This document shows positions 48,809 to 57,605 of a DNA stretch of 58,347 nucleotides, in pieces. Numbering within the stretch: the first letter of the stretch is position 1; each line of letters begins with the position of its first letter. The DNA comes from Herbaspirillum frisingense GSF30 (lineage in GTDB: Bacteria > Pseudomonadota > Gammaproteobacteria > Burkholderiales > Burkholderiaceae_D), in contig NZ_AEEC02000033.1 of the NCBI RefSeq assembly GCF_000300975.2, positions 1 to 58,347 of the forward strand. Direction: 5' to 3'. The position numbers and the translations under genes were made by a program. Under the pieces are notes generated by a model. It searched no databases. It was not told the DNA's origin and saw only the letters and a list, made by a program, of their open reading frames with translations.

Positions 48809-50161
48809 ATGTCCCAGGCATCGATCAATCCGCTGGCGCAGCCGGCTGTCACCGAAGCGGCCGTCAGCGAGCAGGCCACCATGAAGAAGGTGATGCGTCG
48901 CCTCATTCCCTTCATCCTGCTGTGCTACGTGGTCAGCTATCTGGACCGCATCAACGTCGGCTTCGCCGCCTTGACCATGAACAAGGACCTGGGCCTGACG
49001 CCCTCGCAGTTCGGGCTGGGTGCGGGTCTGTTCTTCATCGGTTACTTCTTCTTCGAGATTCCCAGCAACCTGGCGCTGCACCGTTTCGGCGCCCGCATGT
49101 GGATTTCGCGCATCATGATTTCCTGGGGCCTGATCTCGATGGCCACCGCCTTCGTGGTCGGTCCCAAGAGCTTTGCGCTGGCGCGCTTCCTGCTGGGCAT
49201 GGCCGAGGCCGGCTTCACCCCGGGCATCTACCTGTACTTCACGCAGTGGTTCCCCGGCGCCTGGCGCGGCAAGGCCACGGCCTTCTTCCTGATCGGCATC
49301 CCGGTGGCCAACATCATCGGCTCGCCCTTGTCTGGCGCGCTCATGGAGTTGCACGGCATGTGGGGCTTCCAGGGCTGGCAGGTGCTGTTGCTGCTGGAGG
49401 CCGTGCCCGCCGTGCTGCTGGGCGTGCTGTGCCTGTTCCTGCTGCCGGACCGTCCATCCAAGGCCGCCTGGCTCAGCAGCGACGAAAAGCGCTGGCTGGA
49501 AAACGAACTCTCCACCGAACAGAACGTGCTGGCCGCCCGCCATGGCAACAAGCTCAAGGATGCCTTCACCAACTGGCGCGTGTTCGCCCTGGCCGCGGCC
49601 AACTTCTGCGGCATCATCGGCTCGCTCAGCATCGGCCTGTGGCTGCCGCAGATCATCCGCGAATTCGGCCTGCCTTCGCACCAGGTCGGTCTGGTGGCGG
49701 CCATCCCCTATCTGGTCGGTGCCATCGCCATGACGCTCTGGGCGCGCCTGGCCAACCGCAGCCAGCGGCGGCTGGTCTATGTGGCCGGTGCCATCGTCCT
49801 GGCCGCGCTGTCGCTGGCGATCTCGGCCTTCCTGCATACACCGCTGCTGAAGATGCTGGCCATCACGGTGGCGGTGGCGTCCATCCTGTCCTTCCAGGCT
49901 ACCTTCTGGGCCATCCCCTCGGGCTTCCTGACCGGGCGTGCCGCAGCCGGCGGACTGGCCCTGATCGTCTCCATCGGCAACCTGGGCGGCTTTGTCGGAC
50001 CGTCGGTGATCGGCTTCATCCGCGAATCGACCCAGGGCTTTACCTATCCCCTGATCTTCGTGGCCGCCGCCTTGCTGCTGGGCGCCGTGATCACGCTGGC
50101 CCTGGGCGATCCTTCCCGCACCCATTCCCGCACGACGTCTTCTTCCAAGGAACCCGCATGA
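48809..50161 (+). CDS. MFS permease, anion:cation symporter family
   Basis: A 450-residue transporter with about twelve helices and the ACS-family landmarks CYVVSYLDRINVGFAALTMN, FFIGYFFFEIPSNLALHRFGAR and LLGMAEAGFTPGIYLYFTQW. Homologues carry tartrate, glucarate/galactarate, phthalate or other organic anions with protons. GGAG is six bases before the ATG, eleven bases after the amidohydrolase stop. Its own stop overlaps the SMP-30 start. It probably imports the product made outside the membrane by the exported amidohydrolase. Confidence 0.9.
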   Translation: MSQASINPLAQPAVTEAAVSEQATMKKVMRRLIPFILLCYVVSYLDRINVGFAALTMNKDLGLTPSQFGLGAGLFFIGYFFFEIPSNLALHRFGARMWISRIMISWGLISMATAFVVGPKSFALARFLLGMAEAGFTPGIYLYFTQWFPGAWRGKATAFFLIGIPVANIIGSPLSGALMELHGMWGFQGWQVLLLLEAVPAVLLGVLCLFLLPDRPSKAAWLSSDEKRWLENELSTEQNVLAARHGNKLKDAFTNWRVFALAAANFCGIIGSLSIGLWLPQIIREFGLPSHQVGLVAAIPYLVGAIAMTLWARLANRSQRRLVYVAGAIVLAALSLAISAFLHTPLLKMLAITVAVASILSFQATFWAIPSGFLTGRAAAGGLALIVSIGNLGGFVGPSVIGFIRESTQGFTYPLIFVAAALLLGAVITLALGDPSRTHSRTTSSSKEPA

Positions 50162-51078
50162 GCTTCTTTGCCCCGCCTCCGGTGGTCGAGGCCACCGTCT
50201 TCACCCGCCTGCCGGACCATTTCCGTACCCCTCGCAAGAATGCCTGGGGCGATGCCAACCGCGGTGGCCTGCCCATCGATTCCTTCCTCGAAGGCCCGTC
50301 CTTCGACCGCCAGGGCCGGCTCTACGTGACCGACATTCCCTACGGCCGTATCTTCCGCATCTCGATGCAAGGCGAGTGGGAACTGGTCACCGAATACGAC
50401 GGCTGGCCCAATGGCCTCAAGATCGACAAGACCGGTCGCATCGTCATCACCGACTACAAGCGCGGCCTGGTACAACTGGACCCGGATACCGGCACCGTCA
50501 CGCCACTTTTGGAAACGGTCGGCTCGGAAGGCTTCAAGGGCGTCAACGACCTGGTCTTCGGCCCCAAGGGCGAGATCTATTTCACCGACCAGGGCCAGAC
50601 CGGCCTGCAGGACGCCACCGGCCGCGTCTACCGGCTGGCGCCGGACGGCCAGCTGACCTGCCTGATCAACACCATTCCCAGCCCCAATGGCATCGTCTAC
50701 GACCCGGCCCTGAACCATCTGCTGGTGGCCGTGACCCGCGCCCAGCAGATCTGGCGCATTCCCCTGCATCACAACGGCGTGGTCGGCAAGGTTGGCGTCT
50801 TCGCCAACCTGCACGGCGGCATGGCCGGCCCGGACGGACTGGCCCTGGATGCGGAGAGCTGCCTGTACATCACCCACACCGGATTCGGCTCCATCTGGCG
50901 GCTTTCCAAGTTTGCCGAGCCGCTGCTGCGCATCCGCTCCACGGCCGGCATCTCCACCACCAATCTCGCCTTCGGCGGGCCGGAGGGCAAGAGCCTCTTC
51001 ATCACCGAATCCCAGACCGGCAGCATCTTGCGCGCCGACGTGCCGGTGGCCGGTCTACCCATGTATTCCCATGCCTGA
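50158..51078 (+). CDS. SMP-30/gluconolactonase family protein
   Basis: A 306-residue six-bladed beta-propeller of the SMP-30/gluconolactonase/LRE family, cytoplasmic (no signal). Metal-site segments are visible: FLEGPSFDRQGRLYVTD with the early glutamate, WPNGLKIDKTGRIVITDYKRG, GVNDLVFGPKGEIYFTD with the asparagine-aspartate pair, SPNGIVYDPALNHLLVAVT and GPDGLALDAESCLYITHTG. Such enzymes open sugar lactones. AAGGA precedes the ATG, which overlaps the MFS stop. In this operon it most likely hydrolyses an imported lactone to the open acid. Confidence 0.9.
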   Translation: MSFFAPPPVVEATVFTRLPDHFRTPRKNAWGDANRGGLPIDSFLEGPSFDRQGRLYVTDIPYGRIFRISMQGEWELVTEYDGWPNGLKIDKTGRIVITDYKRGLVQLDPDTGTVTPLLETVGSEGFKGVNDLVFGPKGEIYFTDQGQTGLQDATGRVYRLAPDGQLTCLINTIPSPNGIVYDPALNHLLVAVTRAQQIWRIPLHHNGVVGKVGVFANLHGGMAGPDGLALDAESCLYITHTGFGSIWRLSKFAEPLLRIRSTAGISTTNLAFGGPEGKSLFITESQTGSILRADVPVAGLPMYSHA

Positions 51079-51125
51079 GGCTGAACCCTCAGCCCTGACT
51101 TCACTTCCAGCAAAGGACCCACACC

Positions 51126-51815
51126 ATGAGCCAGCAACCTGATTTCATCCGTGACTTCGACCGTGTCGACGCCGCCATCGTCGCCAAGGCCGCCGAATTC
51201 CCCGCCTCCATCCTGGCCGACGTGGCCGGCCGTCGCGGCACCCTGTGCAGCCGCGTGGCGCCGCTGTCACCCACCATGCGCGTGGCAGGCCCCGCGCTGA
51301 CGGTGGAAGTGCGCCCCGGCGACAACCTGATGATCCACGCCGCCATGGCCATCGCCAAGCCGGGCGACGTGCTGGTCATCGATGGCAAGGGTGACGAGAC
51401 CAGCGCACTGATGGGCGAGATCATGGTCTCGCAATGCAAGGCCAGCGGCCTGGCCGGCATCATCATCTACGGTTCCGTGCGCGACACCGAGGCCCTGCGC
51501 GAGATCGGCTTCCCCGTCTATGCCGTCGGCGCCAACCCCAACGGCCCCACCAAGAACATCGCCGGCCGCGTGAACTGGCCCATCTCGGTGGGCGGCACCG
51601 CCGTGCAGCCGGGTGACCTGATCGTCGGTGACGCCGACGGCGTGGTGGTGGTCGAACGTGAGAAGGCCGCCTCCCTGCTGGAGGCCGCCGCCAAGAAGGT
51701 GGCCGACGAAACCAAGCGCCTGACCGAGATCCGTGGGGGTGGCCCGCTGCGTCCGGGCTGGCTGGAAGGCGCGCTGCGCAAGGGCGGCGTGCTGGCCGAA
51801 GGAGAAACACTGTGA
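51126..51815 (+). CDS. RraA-like aldolase (4-hydroxy-4-methyl-2-oxoglutarate/CHA aldolase type)
   Basis: A 229-residue member of the RraA-like family. The catalytic motif of the aldolase group, acidic residue-X20-Arg-Asp, is intact as E98 and R119-D120 (MGEIMVSQ to YGSVRDTEAL). This favours a divalent-metal aldolase that splits 4-hydroxy-2-oxo acids to pyruvate over an RNase E inhibitor. Other conserved parts are GPALTVEVRPGDNLMIHAA and RVNWPISVGGTAVQPGDLIVGDADGVVVV. AAAGGA precedes the ATG. It overlaps the dehydrogenase gene by four bases, so the aldolase product may be that enzyme's substrate. Confidence 0.87.
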   Translation: MSQQPDFIRDFDRVDAAIVAKAAEFPASILADVAGRRGTLCSRVAPLSPTMRVAGPALTVEVRPGDNLMIHAAMAIAKPGDVLVIDGKGDETSALMGEIMVSQCKASGLAGIIIYGSVRDTEALREIGFPVYAVGANPNGPTKNIAGRVNWPISVGGTAVQPGDLIVGDADGVVVVEREKAASLLEAAAKKVADETKRLTEIRGGGPLRPGWLEGALRKGGVLAEGETL

Positions 51816-52753
51816 GCGGCGCCCACAAGGACGTGGTGATTGTCACCGGTATCGACCTGGCCCCGGCCGCCATCGATATCCTGCGTGACTACCAGCTGGT
51901 CTACACCAGCGCCAAACCGACCGAGGACGACCTCATCAAGCTGGCGCAACAGCACCAGCCGGTGGCCATCATCGTGCGCTACGGCGGCGTGAGCGCGCGC
52001 GTGATGGATGCCAGCCCGGCGCTGCGCGTGATCTCCAAGCACGGTACCGGCATCGACACCATCGATAGCCAGGCCGCGCAGCAACGCGGCATCGCCGTCA
52101 AGGCCGCCGTCGGCGCCAATGCCCCGGCCGTGGCCGAGCATACCTGGGCACTGATCATGGCTTGCGCCAAGAACGTGGTCGGCCTGGACCGCCGCATGCG
52201 CGAAGGTCACTGGGACAAGTCCACCCACAAGAGCCTGGAGCTGCAGGGACGCACCCTGGGCCTGGTCGGTTTTGGCGCCATCGGCCGTCGCGTGGCCGCC
52301 GTGGCGGCCGCGCTGGGCATGCCGGTGCTGGCCTACGACCCGTATGCCAAGGAAGCGGCACCGGGCGTGCAACTGGTCGACCTGGACACGCTCTATGCCC
52401 GTTCCGATGTGGTCTCGCTGCATTGCCCGCTGACCGCCGAGAACAAGCACATGATCAACGCCCAGTCTCTGGCCCGCATGAAGGATGGCACCATCCTGGT
52501 CAACACCGCACGCGGTGGCCTGATCGACGAAGCGGCCCTGATCGCCGCCCTCAACAGCGGCAAGCTGCGCGCCGCCGGGCTGGACAGCTTCGAGAAGGAA
52601 CCCTTCGCTGCGCCTCATCCCTTGCAGGACGTGGGCAATGCCATCCTGAGCCCGCACATCGGCGGCGTGACATCCGACGCCTACATCGCCATGGGCACCG
52701 GCGCTGCCCGCAACATCCTGGCAGTGCTCAACGAGCAGGCCATTGCCGGCTGA
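51812..52753 (+). CDS. D-isomer-specific 2-hydroxyacid dehydrogenase
   Basis: A 313-residue NAD(P)-dependent dehydrogenase of the SerA/GhrB group. The nucleotide-binding motif is GLVGFGAIGRRVAAVAAALG (about 147-166), followed by the active-site arginine/glutamate region (NTARGGLIDEAALIAAL; DSFEKEPF) and the catalytic histidine in LSPHIGGVT. No ACT domain follows, so it is a short hydroxypyruvate/glyoxylate reductase-like type, not feedback-regulated PHGDH. The GTG start overlaps the aldolase stop (GTGA), with AAGGAG upstream. It probably reduces or oxidises a 2-keto/2-hydroxy acid of this pathway. Confidence 0.9.
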   Translation: MSGAHKDVVIVTGIDLAPAAIDILRDYQLVYTSAKPTEDDLIKLAQQHQPVAIIVRYGGVSARVMDASPALRVISKHGTGIDTIDSQAAQQRGIAVKAAVGANAPAVAEHTWALIMACAKNVVGLDRRMREGHWDKSTHKSLELQGRTLGLVGFGAIGRRVAAVAAALGMPVLAYDPYAKEAAPGVQLVDLDTLYARSDVVSLHCPLTAENKHMINAQSLARMKDGTILVNTARGGLIDEAALIAALNSGKLRAAGLDSFEKEPFAAPHPLQDVGNAILSPHIGGVTSDAYIAMGTGAARNILAVLNEQAIAG

Positions 52754-52814
52754 TCCATAATCACCCCCGGGCCAGCCGCCGAGACAGGCGGCGCCCGCCT
52801 TCCGAGAGAGACAC

Positions 52815-54137
52815 ATGGAGACCATCCAAGACGACAAGCAGCTGGAGCAGGAGACCGTAAAAAAGGTCACCTGGCGCCTGCTGCCATTCCTGATGCTGTG
52901 CTACCTGTTTGCCTTCATCGACCGTGGCAACATCGGCATGGCCGCGCTGCAGATGAACCACGACCTTGGGCTCTCGCCCAAGATGTTCGGCTTTGCCAGC
53001 AGCCTGTTCTTCATCGCCTATTTCATCTTCGAGGTGCCCAGCAACCTGGCGCTGCAGAAGTTCGGCGCCCGCAAATGGCTGGCGCGCATCATGATCAGCT
53101 GGGGCCTGATCTCGGCCTGTACCGCCCTGGTCCAGGGACCGAACTCCCTGTACGTGGTGCGCTTCATTCTGGGTGCGGCCGAAGCCGGTTTCTTCCCCGG
53201 CGTGGTGCTGTACCTGACTTACTGGGTGCCCTCGGCCTACCGCGCCCGTATCGTGGCGCTGTTCATGGTGGCCATCCCTGCCGCCAGCTTCATTGCCTCG
53301 CCGATCTCGGCATTGCTGCTGCAGATGGATGGCATCGGCGGCCTGCGTGGCTGGCACTGGCTGTTCATGCTGGAAGGCCTGCCCACGGTGCTGCTGGGCG
53401 TGGTCTGTCTGCGCTTCCTGACCGACCGCCCTGAACAGGCCCGCTGGCTCGACGAGCGCCAACGCAACTGGCTGACCGCCACCATGAACAAGGAGGCCGC
53501 CGGCCGCGCCGCCAAGCAGCATGTGCCGCTGTGGAAGCTGTTCAGCCAGCCGCACGTCTGGGGCATGGCGCTGGTCTGCGCCTGCGCCTCGGCAGCCGGC
53601 TCGGTGCTCAACGTCTGGCAGCCGCAGTTGCTGAAGTCCTTCGGCCTGACGGTGATGCAGACCGGTCTGGTCAACTCCATTCCCTACCTGATCGCCTCGG
53701 TGCTGATGGTGTGGTGGGGCCGTCATTCCGACCGTAGCGGCGAACGTCGCTGGCATACCGCCATCCCGCTGATCCTGATCGGCGGCGGCCTGGCCATGGC
53801 CACCCTGGCCAATTCGCTGGTGCCGGTGGTGTTGCTGCTGACCATGGTGTTGATCGGCGCCTATTCCTTCAAGGGACCGTTCTGGGCCATGGCCTCCAGC
53901 TGGCTGGCCACCGGTTCGGCAGCGGCCGGGCTGGCGGGCATCAATGCCGTCTCCAACCTGATCGGCGGCGGGCTGATGGTCAACGTCTATGGTTGGGTCA
54001 AGGACGCCACGGGCAGCTACGCCATGGCCCTGCTGCCGATGGTGGGCCTGTCGGTGGTGAGCGTGGGGATCCTGCTGTTCCTGTCGCGCAAGGCACGCTC
54101 GCAGGGCAGTGGCATGATGAAAGAGGCGGTGCGCTGA
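52815..54137 (+). CDS. MFS permease, anion:cation symporter family (second in operon)
   Basis: A 440-residue transporter with about twelve helices, again with ACS signatures: CYLFAFIDRGNIGMAALQMN, SLFFIAYFIFEVPSNLALQKFGARKW and LGAAEAGFFPGVVLYLTYW. It is similar in design to the MFS at 48809-50161, but differs in helix 1 (AFIDRGNIG in place of SYLDRINVG), so it probably carries a related but different anion. A GAGAG tract precedes the ATG, 61 bases after the dehydrogenase stop. A bidirectional terminator follows. Confidence 0.9.
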   Translation: METIQDDKQLEQETVKKVTWRLLPFLMLCYLFAFIDRGNIGMAALQMNHDLGLSPKMFGFASSLFFIAYFIFEVPSNLALQKFGARKWLARIMISWGLISACTALVQGPNSLYVVRFILGAAEAGFFPGVVLYLTYWVPSAYRARIVALFMVAIPAASFIASPISALLLQMDGIGGLRGWHWLFMLEGLPTVLLGVVCLRFLTDRPEQARWLDERQRNWLTATMNKEAAGRAAKQHVPLWKLFSQPHVWGMALVCACASAAGSVLNVWQPQLLKSFGLTVMQTGLVNSIPYLIASVLMVWWGRHSDRSGERRWHTAIPLILIGGGLAMATLANSLVPVVLLLTMVLIGAYSFKGPFWAMASSWLATGSAAAGLAGINAVSNLIGGGLMVNVYGWVKDATGSYAMALLPMVGLSVVSVGILLFLSRKARSQGSGMMKEAVR

Positions 54138-54176
54138 GCAGGACCCGCTCACAACGCAATCCGCATCACCCATACA

Positions 54177-54214
54177 AAAACGCCTTGCGTTCAATCGAAT
54201 GCAAGGCGTTTTTT
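54177..54214. terminator. Bidirectional intrinsic terminator between convergent operons
   Basis: AAAACGCCTTGC at 54177-54188 pairs with GCAAGGCGTTTT at 54201-54212, giving a GC stem with A/T tracts on both sides, so it works for both the MFS gene and the convergent amidohydrolase. A second perfect hairpin, CTGGCGCC-TGA-GGCGCCAG, follows at 54216-54234. Confidence 0.9.
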
Positions 54215-54244
54215 ACTGGCGCCTGAGGCGCCAGTCCAGGCAGA

Positions 54245-55174
54245 TCAGCGAAAGCCGAACAGCGCCGCCGGGTTGCTCACCAGCACCTGTTCGCGCAGCG
54301 CCGGGTCCGGCGCCCAGTCGGCCAGCAGGTCGAACAGCACGGCATCGTCCGGCTTGATCTTCTCGGTCGGATGCGGCCAGTCGCTGCCCCACAGCGTGCG
54401 CTGCGGCGCCGCCTGCAGATAGGCGCGGGCCAGCAGGCTGGTATCCGGATAATCCGGCGCCCCGCGCAAGGTATCGGCATACGGTTCGGACAGCTTGATC
54501 CAGACATGGCCCTTCTCCAGCAAGCGCAGGATCGCCCTGGCGCCCGGATGGTCCAGGCCGTCCGGCTGCGGGATGCGGCCCAGATGGTCGATCACCACCG
54601 GTGTGGGCAGCGCGGCCAGCACCGCCTCATGCTGCGCGATCTGCGCCCCCGACATCAGCACCTGCACATGCCAGCCCAGCGGCGCGATGCGCTCCGCCGT
54701 GCGACGCAGGCGGTCGACCGTGGTCACGCCCCAGCTCTGCGGCGACAGGAAATTGACCCGCACTCCACGTACGCCCAGCCGGTCCATCTCCTGCAACTGG
54801 CCGACGTCAACATCATCCTCGATCACCACGATGCCGCGTGCCTGCTGGCCGAACTGCGCCAGCGCATCCAGCAGGCAGCGATTGTCGCTACCATAGGTGG
54901 AAGGCTGCACCACCACATGCCGGGCGATGCCCAGCTTGGCCATCAGCAGCCGGTAGTCCGCCACGGTAGCGCCATCCGGACGCCCGCCGCGCCAGTGCGG
55001 CGACACCGGAAAGCGCGCGTCGTAGATGTGGTGATGGCTGTCGCACGCCAGCGCCGGCGCCTTCAGGCGCGGTGCCTCGGTGCCGGCCGAGTTGGGAACG
55101 GATTGCGCCTGCGCAGCGCGCAAGCCGGAGCACGCGAGCAGGCTGCCCGCGATGAAGCGTCTTCTGTTGACCAT
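54245..55174 (-). CDS. Exported amidohydrolase-2 family lactonase/hydrolase, paralogue 2
   Basis: A 309-residue paralogue of the gene at 47817. It starts with an arginine-rich signal (MVNRRRFIAGSLLACSGLRAAQAQ), so it is probably exported (Tat or Sec). Motifs match position for position: CDSHHHIYDARF, VQPSTYGSDNRC, GVRVNFL, VIDHLGRIP, WIKLSEPY and LWGSDWPHPT followed by KPDDAVLFD. GGGAG lies before the ATG. It faces the operon 47817-54137 from the other side and is expected to share its substrate class. Whether it is regulated by the same LysR protein cannot be judged. Confidence 0.86.
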   Translation of the reverse strand: MVNRRRFIAGSLLACSGLRAAQAQSVPNSAGTEAPRLKAPALACDSHHHIYDARFPVSPHWRGGRPDGATVADYRLLMAKLGIARHVVVQPSTYGSDNRCLLDALAQFGQQARGIVVIEDDVDVGQLQEMDRLGVRGVRVNFLSPQSWGVTTVDRLRRTAERIAPLGWHVQVLMSGAQIAQHEAVLAALPTPVVIDHLGRIPQPDGLDHPGARAILRLLEKGHVWIKLSEPYADTLRGAPDYPDTSLLARAYLQAAPQRTLWGSDWPHPTEKIKPDDAVLFDLLADWAPDPALREQVLVSNPAALFGFR

Positions 55175-55624
55175 GGGTCTCCCTGGTTGTTGTTGTCGGC
55201 ATGAGCGGCACAGGCGCAGGATGTGAGCGCGCGTGGCCTGCCTGTGCGGGAGTCTAGCGAGGGGCAGGGAGCAGGACTATTTCCTTTTATTTTCCCAACG
55301 ATAAATGGCGGGAATGGGTGCGGCCGGCGCGTCCTGTCTGCGTTCAGCCTGCAGGGCGACACGCTGTCAGACACGGCGCCGATCACTTTGCTATTCTGCT
55401 GGCCGGCCCGCACAGGGCGGGGGGCAGGGCGCTGAATCCGGGCATCGGGGCCGGATCGCGATCTTGTATGGATCTTGTCTTCTGGATGTATGGACGCTAG
55501 CTGGTTAGAATGGCTAAAAACAAGTGTTACCGGGACAGTGACACACCTGTGCTAAGTTCGGATTCAAGGCTGGCGCCGCAGAGAAGGGCGCCCACATCAA
55601 CAAGGGTTTTGACTGTGGTGGTAT
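55175..55624. other. 450-base gap before the small membrane protein, no supported gene
   Basis: The first part must hold the amidohydrolase promoter (reading minus). An open frame runs from 55510 into the small protein gene, but its first 60 residues have no protein-like character and cross a terminator. A TAGAAT hexamer at 55506-55511 with a weak TGGATG 17 bases upstream may be a promoter for a small RNA ending at the terminator at 55625-55664. Confidence 0.45.
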
Positions 55625-55664
55625 CCGATAGCGCTCAGGCAACTGCAGCGCTATCGGCTTTTTT
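55516..55664 (+). ncRNA. Possible small RNA ending at an intrinsic terminator
   Basis: The stretch between a TAGAAT -10-like hexamer (55506-55511) and a strong intrinsic terminator has no convincing open frame. The size (about 150 bases) and 3' terminator fit a small RNA or the leader of the small membrane protein gene. No known RNA family was recognised; it is offered as a candidate only. Confidence 0.28.
55625..55664 (+). terminator. Intrinsic terminator/attenuator upstream of small membrane protein
   Basis: CCGATAGCGCT at 55625-55635 pairs perfectly with AGCGCTATCGG at 55647-55657 and is followed by C and six T residues (55659-55664). It lies only 31 bases before the next start codon, so it ends an upstream transcript or attenuates the small gene. 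Confidence 0.88.
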
Positions 55665-55695
55665 CGTCACTGCCCGCAACTGGAAAACACGCATC

Positions 55696-55938
55696 ATGGA
55701 TTGGGTCCCTATCGTCTTCGTCATCTTCAAGCTCGGTGTGCTCTGCACGGGCATGTTCTACGCCATCAAATGGCACTACGACCAAGGAAAGAAAGAAAAG
55801 GAAAAAGGCAAGGAGAGGCGCGCCGTGCTGCGGGGAGCGGCGACGGTGATCGTGATCTTCTTGATCTTGCTGGTGGGGTTGGGGGTGGTGACGTATGACG
55901 TCGCGAAGATGTTGGGGTTGGAGTTGACGTTTCCCTGA
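55696..55938 (+). CDS. Small membrane protein of unknown function
   Basis: An 80-residue protein with two hydrophobic helices, about 3-24 (WVPIVFVIFKLGVLCTGMFYAI) and about 47-67 (AATVIVIFLILLVGLGVVTYD), joined by a strongly charged loop (QGKKEKEKGKERR). No homologous family is recognised. ATG 55696 is chosen because the upstream part of the frame crosses an intrinsic terminator. No clear ribosome-binding site was found, which lowers confidence. The basic loop should be cytoplasmic, giving both ends outside. Confidence 0.55.
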   Translation: MDWVPIVFVIFKLGVLCTGMFYAIKWHYDQGKKEKEKGKERRAVLRGAATVIVIFLILLVGLGVVTYDVAKMLGLELTFP

Positions 55939-56086
55939 TGGGGACGACGCATTGCTGTCGCCGGACTGAATGCCTTGCCTGAGCCGTAGTCTTTAGCTGA
56001 CCGGGCGCCGAACAACACGGCTGCCGCAGTCGCATCAGCAAAAATCCGTCGTTGAGTGGCCCGGCATGCGTCGCCAGGCCGACTCC

Positions 56087-57331
56087 TTACTTGCCCGCCA
56101 CCTTGTCATCGAACCAGCGTTTCCAGGAGGGCACGGCCGTGGCAAAGGTCCCGCGATGCGTGGTCGGTCCGGTGGATACCGCTTGCACATGCGGATTGCC
56201 GGCACCCATGGCCTGCGCATAGGTCATCGCCATGCGACCCACGCCGGGTGTGATGGCTTCATCCGATTCACCATAGTAATTGCGCACATCGGAACGGATC
56301 ACCCAGCGATAGGCCTGGGTGGTCGCGATCAGGCGACCATAGGCGGACCGGGCGAAGTATTGTGGATCGAAATATTCCGGCCGCATCAGCTTGTGCAGGT
56401 CGGTCGGAATGTCGGCCACATTGAAGGGCTGGCGATTGTAGGCTTTCTGGGCGACCTCGTAGGAGGCGTCGTTGAGCACCGAGCGTGCCAGACCAGGTAC
56501 GCCGTAATAATTTTCGAAGGCGAAGGCCGACAGGATCACGATGCTGTTGAGCCAGTCCGCATCATTGGGACGCGGATAGGTGAGAAAACCTTCGAGCAGC
56601 GCGAATACATCCAGCGGTGCACTGGCGGTGGTCGCTGCATCGACCTTGATGCCGGCCGCTTCCAGCTTTTCCAGGAAGGCCATGGTCACGAAACCGCCCT
56701 GGGACCAGCCCGAAAGAAACAGCTTGTCCTCGCGCACGCCCATGCTGGCCAGCACGCTGCGCGCGGCCAGCAGCATGTCATAGGTGGCTTGCTGATGGCT
56801 GCCCTTGACCATGTAGCCCTCCGGTTCGCTGGAAATGCCCATGCCGAAATAATCAGCGCCGATGAGTGCATAACCCTGGCCGGCAAACTGGGCAATCATC
56901 AATTGCGTTTCAGGCGATTGGTCGGGGAAGGACGGCACCTGCTGGCGCCCATACACCGTGCCATGCTGGTAGGAGACCAGCGGGTAGGACTTGGCCGGGG
57001 TATCAGGCAGGGCCAGCAGGCCGGAAGCCAGGATGGGCTGGTTGCCGCGCTCCGGGATGACCGAGGGATAGGTCACCCGATACAGCAGCACGGCGTTGCG
57101 TGCGGGCGAGTAGGTGACAGGAACGCCGGAGAAGGCCGGTGTGTCCTTTTGCAGAATGGTATTGAGCTTGTCGACATCCCAGCGGCCAATCAGCTGGACG
57201 CGCACGCCTGAGGCCACCGCCTGCACGGTCGTGGTGGCCGGGCTCTGTGCCCCCGCCGGCGCAGGCAGGATGGACAACATGGCGCTCAGTATTCCCAGCA
57301 CCATGCTGGTACGCATCAGGCATGACTTCAT
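56087..57331 (-). CDS. Secreted alpha/beta hydrolase (lipase-like)
   Basis: A 414-residue protein with a Sec signal peptide (cleavage after AGAQ near 29). The alpha/beta hydrolase fold is seen from about 75: YPLVSYQHGTVYGRQQVPSF with the oxyanion region, the nucleophile elbow GWSQGG, an aspartate candidate in YYGESDEAI and the histidine in THRGTF near the C-terminus. The pattern resembles secreted lipases/esterases of the LIP-type used by Proteobacteria on acyl esters or aromatic esters. AGGGG precedes the ATG. It stands alone; substrate not predictable. Confidence 0.82.
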   Translation of the reverse strand: MKSCLMRTSMVLGILSAMLSILPAPAGAQSPATTTVQAVASGVRVQLIGRWDVDKLNTILQKDTPAFSGVPVTYSPARNAVLLYRVTYPSVIPERGNQPILASGLLALPDTPAKSYPLVSYQHGTVYGRQQVPSFPDQSPETQLMIAQFAGQGYALIGADYFGMGISSEPEGYMVKGSHQQATYDMLLAARSVLASMGVREDKLFLSGWSQGGFVTMAFLEKLEAAGIKVDAATTASAPLDVFALLEGFLTYPRPNDADWLNSIVILSAFAFENYYGVPGLARSVLNDASYEVAQKAYNRQPFNVADIPTDLHKLMRPEYFDPQYFARSAYGRLIATTQAYRWVIRSDVRNYYGESDEAITPGVGRMAMTYAQAMGAGNPHVQAVSTGPTTHRGTFATAVPSWKRWFDDKVAGK

Positions 57332-57605
57332 CGCTACCCCTTATGTTTGTATTGGAAATGCATTGCTGCAATCATTTGTACCGGCGCTGTGCGGCAGGTC
57401 TGAGACGCGTACGACGCATGCCCAGCCTGGCGCATTATGACGAGCCGGGGCACAGCACAAAGCGGGAAAAGCGGGAGCTTTACCTTGCAAGCGCCAGTTT
57501 GGGGGCGCCATGACATCTGGTATAAACACGATCTGGTACGTCGCTCCCCTTCCTCCGATGGCGGACGGCGCCATTCACCTCCCGATTTCGAGAAACGAGC
57601 AAGCC

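Noticed and set aside
51126..51815. RNase E inhibitor RraA as the function of this gene
   Set aside because: The acidic-X20-Arg-Asp aldolase motif is intact and the gene is embedded in a catabolic operon.
55510..55695. N-terminal extension of the small membrane protein frame
   Set aside because: It crosses a strong intrinsic terminator and has no protein-like pattern; a vague resemblance of 55518-55550 to insertion-sequence ends could not be supported.
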